A stretch of DNA of 64,000 bases from Nocardia donostiensis. GTDB lineage: Bacteria; Actinomycetota; Actinomycetes; Mycobacteriales; Mycobacteriaceae. Positions 36,925 through 43,997 of the stretch are shown here, in pieces. Made by a program: the position numbers and the translations under genes. Positions within the stretch are counted from its first letter, which is position 1, and every line of letters starts with the position of its first letter. The DNA is taken from assembly GCF_002081715.1 (NCBI RefSeq), contig NZ_MUKP01000011.1:92625-156624 (forward strand). The letters are read 5' to 3'. The notes beneath the pieces were generated by a model. It saw nothing but the letters and a program-made list of their open reading frames with translations. It was not told where the DNA came from and ran no database searches.

Positions 36925-38304
36925 CTATCCGGCGTCCAGCGTCCAGCGGAACCGGCCGCCCGGTGCGTCGTGAAGCACCACCTTGGGCGGAATGGGTAGT
37001 TCGTGGAACGCGGACTCGTTCGAGTCCATCTGATACCCGGCGGTATTCGGATAGACGAGCAGATCGCCGGGTGCGGCCGGTCTCGGTAGCGGTACCCGGC
37101 GCCAGCTGAGCATGTCCGATTCCAGGCAGGTGGTGGCGCCGACCACGGTCGGGGTCGGTGTCCCCTGGCGGGGCGGCCACGGCAGCGGGTCGGGCAGGTA
37201 TTCGCTGTCGAACCACTGTTCGGACAGGCTCAGGCTGGACCCGTCCACGGTCAGCAGCTGATACGGCTGCCCGTGTTCGTGCCTGGTTTTGCTGCCCTGC
37301 ACCCGGAAAACGGTGCTTCCGGCACGGTCGAGCAGCGCACGTCCCGGTTCGATCGCCAGACCGATATCGGCCGAGCGCAGCCGATCCGCCAGCCCCTGGT
37401 GGCCGAGCACGGCCGCGAGCATGGCCGGTCCGGGTTCAGGAAAGTGATACGGGTAATACGACTGGAATTTCTTGCCGGAATGGAACCAGCGTCTGCTCAC
37501 CTGCCCGGTGAACGCCGCCCATGCCGGGCCGGGCACATAATCGACACCGAAACCGCCGCCGACACTGATGGTGGTGGCCGGATGTCCGAGCGTTCGTGCG
37601 GCGAGGCAGCGGTCGACCAGTTCGGCGGCCAGTTCGGCGCGGGGTACCGGATCGTAGCCCGACAGATGAAAGCTGAACCCTTCCACCCGGACCGATGGTG
37701 TGGTGGCCGCGGTGCGCTGCGCCTGCTCCAGCTCCTCGGGCGACATACCGAACCGGCTGGCGGAGGCCGTCGGCAGCACCCGCAGCAACACTCGTACCGG
37801 AACACCCAGTGCGGCGACCCGATCGAGTTCGCTCATGCTGTCCATGGCGATCAGGGCGCCGTGCCGGGCCGCCAGCCAGAGCAGCTCGCCGGATTTCTCC
37901 GGCCCGGTGACCATCAGGTCGCTGCCGCGCACACCCTGGGCCAGCGCTGCGGTCAGCTCGCCGACGCTGGCGACGTCCACACCGGTGTCGTGTTCGGCGC
38001 AGGCACGAGCCACGCACGCCGCCTTGTTCGCCTTCTTGCCGAAGTAGATGGACCCCGCCACACCCGACTGCGCGAATACCTCCTGGAAGCCGCGGATATT
38101 CCGGCCAACGCGCTCGGGGTACATCAGATGGAACGGGCCGTTCACCGCGAACGCGATGTCCCCGAGCAGGTTCGGGTCGTCGAACGCCCGCCGCTCCCAT
38201 TCGTCGCGGTACGCGGGCAGGGGTGCGGCGACGGTGCCCGCGTCGGATGCCGGGCGGTGCGCCCTGGCATCGGGCGTCACCTCGTCGGCTCCGGTCAATC
38301 CCAC
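36925..38304 (-). CDS. type III PLP-dependent decarboxylase, SbnH-like
   Basis: Alanine-racemase-fold decarboxylase of 459 residues (ornithine/diaminopimelate decarboxylase group). Lys91 in YFGKKANKA is the predicted PLP lysine; His213 in FHLSGYD, GGGFG at 249-253, EPGR at 319-322 and Cys393-Asp397 in CLESD complete the active site, and Tyr424 is in the C-terminal barrel. In staphyloferrin B synthesis the related SbnH decarboxylates a citryl-diaminopropionate intermediate. Here no citrate-coupling synthetase is seen, so the substrate may be different. GTG 38304 has GGAGG seven bases upstream and overlaps the SbnB-like gene by ten bases. A 62-base gap separates it from the SbnA-like gene. Confidence 0.78.
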   Translation of the reverse strand: MGLTGADEVTPDARAHRPASDAGTVAAPLPAYRDEWERRAFDDPNLLGDIAFAVNGPFHLMYPERVGRNIRGFQEVFAQSGVAGSIYFGKKANKAACVARACAEHDTGVDVASVGELTAALAQGVRGSDLMVTGPEKSGELLWLAARHGALIAMDSMSELDRVAALGVPVRVLLRVLPTASASRFGMSPEELEQAQRTAATTPSVRVEGFSFHLSGYDPVPRAELAAELVDRCLAARTLGHPATTISVGGGFGVDYVPGPAWAAFTGQVSRRWFHSGKKFQSYYPYHFPEPGPAMLAAVLGHQGLADRLRSADIGLAIEPGRALLDRAGSTVFRVQGSKTRHEHGQPYQLLTVDGSSLSLSEQWFDSEYLPDPLPWPPRQGTPTPTVVGATTCLESDMLSWRRVPLPRPAAPGDLLVYPNTAGYQMDSNESAFHELPIPPKVVLHDAPGGRFRWTLDAG

Positions 38305-39290
38305 AGTGCCACCTCCGTGCCGCGGCCTTCGGCGATGGCACGCTGGGCCAGGGCATGTGCGACAGCGACATCGGTGAGCACCAGGCCGCTGTTGTAGACG
38401 AAGATGCGCTCGTCCTGACTACGCCTGGCTACGGCGCGGCGGTTGAGGATCTGCGGCAGCTCGGCGTCCACGCCGCGCAGCACGCCGTGCTCATCGGCCA
38501 TATCGACACCGGTCAATGCCATCTGCTCGGCACTGGTGGCGACCACCCGGTCGGCGTCGCCCAGGGTGGACGGGGCTAGGCCGTAGCCGACCAGCACCGC
38601 CACCGACCCTGGTTTCAGATCCTCGGATTCCAGGGCGACCTCGGTGCCCGGTCCCGCCGTGGCCAGTACCACGTCGGCGGCGCGTGCGGCGGCCTGTGGA
38701 TCGTCGACGTTCTCCAGCACCGCGTGCGGCTGATATGCGGCCAGCTGCCGGTGCACCGCCTCGATACCTTCGGGATGGGTGCCGTACAGCATCAGTGTGC
38801 GCAGTTGCGGATTGGCCGCCAGCAGATGCGGCAGAGCGTTGCGGCCCTGGGTGCCGGTGCCGATCAACAGCACACTTTCGGCGTCGCGGCGAATCGTTTC
38901 CCGTACCAGCAGTGCCGAGACCGCTGGGGTGCGCAGCGCGCCGACCCTGGCACAGTCCATCATCGCGATGGGGGCGCCGGTGGTGTCGTCGTAGAGGGTG
39001 ATGGTGGTGTAGTACCGCTTGGTGCTGCGGTCGTGACCCGGATCGAATTTGTAGGAGGTTTTCATCGCGACCACGCGGCGGCGGCCGTCGCGGCCGAGCA
39101 TCGCATAGGCGACCGACCAGCCGTCCGGGTTGGCGACGCTGAGTTTGCGCGGGTTGTCGGATTCGCCTGCGGCGAGCGCCAGATAGGCGTCCTCCACGGC
39201 GCGGACCACCTCGGCGGGGGATACCGGTACATCGGCGAGGTCGCTGCGACTCAGCACCCGCAGCGGGGTCGCCCGGTCACGTGTGCCCAT
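38295..39290 (-). CDS. SbnB-like ornithine cyclodeaminase/mu-crystallin family dehydrogenase
   Basis: NAD-dependent enzyme of 331 residues. The Rossmann motif GTGTQG is at 144-149, Lys77 in MKTSYKF and the RVGALRTPA segment (115-123) are family active-site elements. SbnB oxidatively hydrolyses ACEGA to 2,3-diaminopropionate and 2-oxoglutarate, directly after SbnA. Pairing with the SbnA-like gene makes this the most likely role; ornithine cyclodeaminase or another imino acid reductase is the alternative. ATG 39290 has GAGG five bases upstream. The gene overlaps the oxygenase gene by 14 bases. Confidence 0.75.
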   Translation of the reverse strand: MGTRDRATPLRVLSRSDLADVPVSPAEVVRAVEDAYLALAAGESDNPRKLSVANPDGWSVAYAMLGRDGRRRVVAMKTSYKFDPGHDRSTKRYYTTITLYDDTTGAPIAMMDCARVGALRTPAVSALLVRETIRRDAESVLLIGTGTQGRNALPHLLAANPQLRTLMLYGTHPEGIEAVHRQLAAYQPHAVLENVDDPQAAARAADVVLATAGPGTEVALESEDLKPGSVAVLVGYGLAPSTLGDADRVVATSAEQMALTGVDMADEHGVLRGVDAELPQILNRRAVARRSQDERIFVYNSGLVLTDVAVAHALAQRAIAEGRGTEVALWD

Positions 39291-40431
39291 GGGATCCTCG
39301 ATCATCTGTGCTGTCCCGCTCTACTCCTGCCGCGACCGTCTCCGGTCCGGCTGCCCCGAATGGGGCGACCAGCTCTTGCCCGTATCCATTCTCCTCGGAT
39401 TCGGCACTGCGGCGCTGTCGTTGGGGTAGCCGGATGTTCACTCGTTTGAGCCAGCGGTCGGTCCCGTCGTAGCGGGCGATGAAAGGGACCCGGCCGTGTA
39501 CTGCGACATCGTTGTCCAGCAACAGGATTTCCCCTGGCTGCAGGGCTGCGGTGACGCAGACGCGTTCCAGTTCGGCGGTGAGTTGTGCGTAGGCGTCGCG
39601 GTATTCGCGGTCGGCGTCTTCCAGTGGGGTGTATGCCGGGTCGTAGCGAATGGTCATATGTTGTGTATCCGAGGTTGTTTCGGACGTCGACCATAGAGTG
39701 GGAACGGGCATCGCGGTGGCCCGGTCGTAGCCGGAACCGTAGGAGACGTCGGGCAGGATCGGCAGCACCGGCATGCTGAGTTGGCTGCGTTGCCCGGCGC
39801 TCAATTCCACCCTGCGCACCGACGACACCGTGGTGCCGATGCGGTCCGGATTGCGCAGGCACAGCAGCGCAAGCAGATTGGCGCGTTTCGGGTGGAAGGC
39901 GTCTTCGGTATGCGGGCTGAGCAGGGTTGAGCTGCTTGCGCCTGACTGTTCGTCTTCGTGACCGGCCGCGGGCACGATGTTGTTCACCAGTCGGCCGCCC
40001 TGTTGTCCCTGCCAGCCGAACGGCTCACCGGCGCAGGCGGCGAGGAGCAGCATCGCGATATCGAGTTCGAAAGAGCAGGCGCGCCTGCCCGGTTCGCCGC
40101 TCCAGTGTGCCGCTTGGCGCCAGTCGGCGGGTGTGGGCCCGCATTCGTCGTCGGTCAGTGGGATGCGGTGCACGATCGTGGCGCCCGCTGCGGTGCTGGG
40201 TGGTCGCATCACCGCGCGCGCTTCGACGGGCAGCTCACCGGCGCGCCGCGCAATCTGGTGGATCAGCGCAGGTTCGGTCAGTGTATGCGCAACTTCGCTT
40301 GGTGCAGAGAGGAATTCGAGTGATATGTCATGAGCGATTTCGCGGACGGCGCGCCCGGCGGCTGCGGACAGTTCGCGATGTTCCATCGCGGGTGGGTGAA
40401 ACGTCTTACGTTCGGGGAGAACGCTTTTCAC
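39277..40431 (-). CDS. clavaminate synthase-like (TauD family) Fe(II)/2-oxoglutarate oxygenase
   Basis: Non-haem iron oxygenase of 384 residues. The HTEDAF motif gives iron ligands His174 and Glu176, His312 in NDVAVHG is the distal ligand and Arg330 in RWLKRVNIR would bind 2-oxoglutarate. The segments WQGQQGGRLVNNIVPAAG and LALLCLRNPD are typical of the amino acid beta-hydroxylase branch (VioC, AsnO, OrfP). It probably hydroxylates a free or tethered amino acid, or a diaminopropionate derivative. GTG 40431 is chosen because AAGGGA lies eight bases upstream. It is the first enzyme gene of the operon, downstream of two iron boxes. Confidence 0.8.
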   Translation of the reverse strand: MKSVLPERKTFHPPAMEHRELSAAAGRAVREIAHDISLEFLSAPSEVAHTLTEPALIHQIARRAGELPVEARAVMRPPSTAAGATIVHRIPLTDDECGPTPADWRQAAHWSGEPGRRACSFELDIAMLLLAACAGEPFGWQGQQGGRLVNNIVPAAGHEDEQSGASSSTLLSPHTEDAFHPKRANLLALLCLRNPDRIGTTVSSVRRVELSAGQRSQLSMPVLPILPDVSYGSGYDRATAMPVPTLWSTSETTSDTQHMTIRYDPAYTPLEDADREYRDAYAQLTAELERVCVTAALQPGEILLLDNDVAVHGRVPFIARYDGTDRWLKRVNIRLPQRQRRSAESEENGYGQELVAPFGAAGPETVAAGVERDSTDDRGSHGHT

Positions 40432-40510
40432 CAGGCATTCCCTTCTTCGCATCGGGTCGAAAAGCGGGCGATGACGATTCGATCTGCGAAGCTAGTGCTT
40501 CCGTTGGGGC

Positions 40511-40529
40511 TAGGGCAAGGCTTACCTAA
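40511..40529 (-). promoter_or_regulatory. iron box proximal to the oxygenase operon
   Basis: Minus strand TTAGGTAAGCCTTGCCCTA matches the IdeR consensus at 14 of 19 positions by my count. It lies 80-98 bases before the oxygenase start. Confidence 0.65.
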
Positions 40530-40621
40530 CCGCCGCGCATAGATAGCGAGAAAGCATAACTCGAGCCATGTGTAGGCGGTTGGGTGTAGCGTGGTTTCCG
40601 GCGCATCGCGCGCTCGGTCAC
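40526..40621 (-). CDS. possible 31-codon leader ORF between two iron boxes
   Basis: From GTG 40621 the frame reads 31 residues (TERAMRRKPRYTQ in its first half), basic at the N-terminus, and stops inside the proximal iron box. TAAGCT (40635-40630) lies eight bases before the GTG, the same geometry as the leaderless genes in this window, and overlaps the distal iron box. No family is recognised. It could be a translated leader that couples the operon, or chance. Confidence 0.3.
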   Translation of the reverse strand: MTERAMRRKPRYTQPPTHGSSYAFSLSMRGG

Positions 40622-40632
40622 ATAGAGCAAGC

Positions 40633-40651
40633 TTAGGTTAGCCTCGCCTGT
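40633..40651. promoter_or_regulatory. distal iron box upstream of the oxygenase operon
   Basis: TTAGGTTAGCCTCGCCTGT matches the IdeR consensus at 15 of 19 positions, including a perfect left dozen. It lies about 200 bases before the oxygenase start and covers a candidate -10 box on the minus strand. The remaining intergenic sequence to 41092 shows no convincing gene. Confidence 0.7.
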
Positions 40652-41092
40652 CTGATGTGGACAAATCAGCGTGTCGTCATGGGAACATGTTTCCGCACAA
40701 CAGGTTCGGCAATCAGCGGGCAGCTCGGGGAACGCGTCCTGTGCCGGCTTCGACCGCCTGGCTTGTTCCTCCGGTGCATCGGTTTCGCCGCTGTGGGAGC
40801 CTTCACCGCCGCCCAGCGCTGTGATCTGCATACCACACGCATCACTACAACCCGGTCATACCGTGTCCGGCACCTCGCCATAGCTAGGGGCACGGCGGCA
40901 GGCAGGCCCGAGCAGAGACTGTTGGCCAGTAGTGCGTACTGCGCCGCGATGTTCTGCCGGACATCGGCGTTCTCCAGCCCTTTCGAAGTTACCCGGCCAA
41001 GACCGGTATCGACGGCCATTGCTGTCGTTGTTGCAATACCCTGGACAGGTGGTGCGCACCCCGAACCAGCTCCGTGGCAGAGACCGAGCTCG

Positions 41093-42418
41093 ATGAAGGA
41101 TCGGCAGGTCGAGGTTGTCGCCGGTGGGCACGTCGTCGCCCGGGTCGCCGGGGCGGTACTGCTGGTCGCGCATCGCGACGGTAATGATCCGACCGCGGAC
41201 TCGCCCGCTGTGCTCGCCCTGGAATCGCTGGCCGGTCTGGTGCGTGCAGCAGTCGAACAGCGTCCGGACGAACCCGGCGCGGTCATCGCCCGCGAGGCGG
41301 CCCGCTGGCTGACGAAGCATGCCGAGCGGATAAGCCCCGGGCTTGCCATAGAGTTCGGCATTCTGTCCCCGGCCGGAACAGAGCAGGTAGCGATCTTCCT
41401 GTATGGCGCGGTCACCGCCGTCGTAGCCGGCGAGCAGGTCGAACACTACCGCGGCAGCGACGCCGCGTTCACCGTCGACCGTGCCGTGCCGACGCCGGCG
41501 CACGCGGTCGCCCTGTTCGCCGACGACTCCGACGGCCGGATACCGGATCTGCCCGCCGAACGCGGAATCGGCTGGCTTGTCGAAGGAATCGCGCCGGGTC
41601 GCGGCGTGATCGTCTGGACGGAGGCGGCCCGGCACCGTCCGCCGTCCCCGGCCGCTCCGGCCGATCACTCGCCGCGCCCGGCAGACCGCGACGACACCGG
41701 CCCGGTGCCTACCGCCCGCCTGGACCCGGCGCAGCCGCGGGAACGCCCCGCCGCCCCGAACCAGCCGGTCGATCCGGACGCGACACCGACCGAAGCCGCC
41801 ACCTCGCTACTGGATATGGCGGGGGAATCGGCCCCCGACCCGCATCACGCCCCTACCGAACAGGGCGGCCCCGAGCTCGTGCCGCAGCCGGACCCCGAGC
41901 TGCGCAGGCGGACGGAAGCGACCGCGAAGGGCGCAGCGCTCACCGCGAAGGTGCTCGGGTTCACCTGCGCCCGAGCCCATCCCACCGATCCTCGCTCGGC
42001 GTTCTGCTCGGTGTGCGGTATGCCGGTGGACCAGACCCAGCCGCTGCTCGAAGTGGTGCGGCCACCGCTGGGCATGCTGGTCCTCGACGACGGTTCCTCC
42101 CATGTGCTGACCGTGGATACCGTTCTCGGCCGCGACCCCGAGCATTCCGAGCAAGCCATGCGGGGACTTGCGCCGCTGAAAGTGGACGACAGCTCGGGTG
42201 GGATGTCGCGGGCGCATGCCGAGCTGCTGCTCATCGACTGGGATGTGACCCTGCTGGACCGCGGTTCGACCAACGGCACCCGCATCCGGATGGCCGGCTA
42301 TCGCGACTGGGTGCGGCTGACACCCAACCAGCCGATGGTGCTGGTTCCCGGCACCGAGATCCTGATCGGTAACCGTGTGCTGCGTTTCGAACCGCTGGCT
42401 CCGCCGCCGTTCGGCTGA
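41093..42418 (+). CDS. FHA domain protein with zinc-ribbon-like motif
   Basis: Protein of about 441 residues: an N-terminal globular domain (1-180) without recognised family, a Pro/Ala-rich linker (about 185-290), a Cys-containing segment (FTCARAHPTDPRSAFCSVCGMP) that resembles a small zinc ribbon, and a C-terminal FHA domain (about 350-430) with LGRDPE, MSRAHAEL and DRGSTNGTRI. FHA domains bind phosphothreonine, so it may be read by Ser/Thr kinases such as PknB or PknF types. ATG 41093 has no strong ribosome binding site, so the start is uncertain. It is convergent with the metallopeptidase gene, and another FHA gene lies 1.6 kb on. Confidence 0.78.
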   Translation: MKDRQVEVVAGGHVVARVAGAVLLVAHRDGNDPTADSPAVLALESLAGLVRAAVEQRPDEPGAVIAREAARWLTKHAERISPGLAIEFGILSPAGTEQVAIFLYGAVTAVVAGEQVEHYRGSDAAFTVDRAVPTPAHAVALFADDSDGRIPDLPAERGIGWLVEGIAPGRGVIVWTEAARHRPPSPAAPADHSPRPADRDDTGPVPTARLDPAQPRERPAAPNQPVDPDATPTEAATSLLDMAGESAPDPHHAPTEQGGPELVPQPDPELRRRTEATAKGAALTAKVLGFTCARAHPTDPRSAFCSVCGMPVDQTQPLLEVVRPPLGMLVLDDGSSHVLTVDTVLGRDPEHSEQAMRGLAPLKVDDSSGGMSRAHAELLLIDWDVTLLDRGSTNGTRIRMAGYRDWVRLTPNQPMVLVPGTEILIGNRVLRFEPLAPPPFG

Positions 42419-42437
42419 CCGGCCGGTGCCGCGCCGG

Positions 42438-43883
42438 TCACGAATACCGGGACATGCAGGTGGCTTCCCCGTTGAACACCCCGGCGCGGAAGGCATCCAC
42501 CCGGGCGAAACCACTGGGCACCGTTTTGCCCTCCACATCGCTGGCGGCCAGGCCATCGGTGAGCAGGCCGGAAACCGCCTCGTCCAGATCACCTGCGGCC
42601 AAGGTGATATCGCCCTGTGAGGGCGGGCGGCCGGGCTGGGCGAGCTTCCCGGTCACCACACCGGACAGGCACGCCGCCCGCAAACCGGCTTTGGCGCCCA
42701 CCAGACGCAGCCCCTGATCGCGTTGTACGGCCAGCGAGTAACGGGCGATGAAGACGAGGTAGCCGTTGTAATCGCCGGTCACCTTCACCGGCAGCGGGTC
42801 ATCGAGGTCGTTTTCGGCGGTCCCGCGTTCGGCCAGGCCGTCGATATCGGTTGCGATGGTGTTACTGGACGGGCAGTACGACACCGGAGCGGTGCTCGTG
42901 CCGTCGGAGCAGTCGATCTTCGCGCCGTCGTAGCTGTAGGTCGGGTCCTCGTCGATCGGCAGGATCGCCGCAAGCGCCTTACTGAGCTCGATCAGGGTCT
43001 GCTTGGTGATCGGGTATTCACCGCGCCCGGTGTCATAAGCGAAACTCTGCGGCAGATCACCACGACGCTGCTCGATCTCGTCCATATCGATGGCCTTGCA
43101 GCCCTTGGGGCCATCGGTGAAACCGATCTGCACCGCGGTAACCCGCTCGAACGCCGAACCGTGCACGCTGTCGGGGTCGTCGGGATCGGAATCGCGGATG
43201 GCGACGGTCGCGGCGAGCACCGAGTTCAGGCCATCGGAGGTGTTGATGGTGAAATGCTTCGACTTGCCCTCGGCGACATAACGCATGAACGCGCCGGCGA
43301 AGCAGTCGGCCTGCTGTTCCTTGACGATCACCGGGTCGTCTCGTGCGACGATGCCTGCCATGTTCTGGATGGCATGCCCGTATTCATGAGCCAGCACCAT
43401 CACCACCGCCATCGGTCCGAAACTGTCCGTCATGGCAGGTAACAGCAGCGCCCGGTCCCAACCAATGGAATTGTCCAGCCTGCAGTAGCCCGCGTTGACC
43501 ATGCGGTAGGTCGTTTCGGTGCAGAACTCCACCGAATCTGCGCGCGAGGCCTTCGCGCTCCACGAGACCAGTTCGGTGACCGGGGTGAACTTGCCCTCGA
43601 ACTCCTGGTCGAAACGCTCACTCCAGTAGGTCTGGATGTCCTCGACGGCGTTGAGTGCCAGGGCGTCCACTTCGCCGCCGTCGCCGTTGCGGGCACTCAA
43701 TTCGCTGTCGGGGACATCGGGGCGCGGCCCGTTAGGCCCACCGGTGGTGGGAAGGCCCGCGACCTGAAAAGGATCGTCGTAGATGGAAACTGCCCGCCCG
43801 TCCACCGACCGCGTGCATCCGGCAACCAGCAGCACCGCGCACACGGCCGCGGAGATGAGCGCGGCAGCACGGAGTTTCGGCAT
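42438..43883 (-). CDS. neutral zinc metallopeptidase lipoprotein
   Basis: Secreted lipoprotein of 481 residues. Lipobox LVAGC with Cys23 after a hydrophobic signal; the zinc motif HEYGH (in VMVLAHEYGHAIQN, about residues 135-148) and the downstream EQQADCFAGAF give the three ligands of the PF04228-type neutral zinc metallopeptidases. ATG 43883 follows GGGGAGG. It diverges from the FHA-ABC exporter gene, with 114 bases between starts. Substrate unknown. Confidence 0.88.
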   Translation of the reverse strand: MPKLRAAALISAAVCAVLLVAGCTRSVDGRAVSIYDDPFQVAGLPTTGGPNGPRPDVPDSELSARNGDGGEVDALALNAVEDIQTYWSERFDQEFEGKFTPVTELVSWSAKASRADSVEFCTETTYRMVNAGYCRLDNSIGWDRALLLPAMTDSFGPMAVVMVLAHEYGHAIQNMAGIVARDDPVIVKEQQADCFAGAFMRYVAEGKSKHFTINTSDGLNSVLAATVAIRDSDPDDPDSVHGSAFERVTAVQIGFTDGPKGCKAIDMDEIEQRRGDLPQSFAYDTGRGEYPITKQTLIELSKALAAILPIDEDPTYSYDGAKIDCSDGTSTAPVSYCPSSNTIATDIDGLAERGTAENDLDDPLPVKVTGDYNGYLVFIARYSLAVQRDQGLRLVGAKAGLRAACLSGVVTGKLAQPGRPPSQGDITLAAGDLDEAVSGLLTDGLAASDVEGKTVPSGFARVDAFRAGVFNGEATCMSRYS

Positions 43884-43984
43884 TGGTTCCTCCCCTTCCC
43901 CGACCGGGGTAAACGTCCATTTCACGCGCCGGACCGGGGGCAGACGCCAGTACTGGGGGCACCGCTGGGATCCGGGTGATGGAA

Positions 43985-43990
43985 TAGTAT
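43985..43990 (+). promoter_or_regulatory. leaderless -10 box for the FHA-ABC transporter gene
   Basis: TAGTAT is followed by seven bases and the ATG at 43998 with no ribosome binding site. Confidence 0.6.
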
Positions 43991-43997
43991 CCGCTGC

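Noticed and set aside
40655..41092. Extension of the FHA gene frame to 40655
   Set aside because: Residues from this part have no coding character, there is no ribosome binding site, and the region carries the iron-regulated promoter of the opposite strand.
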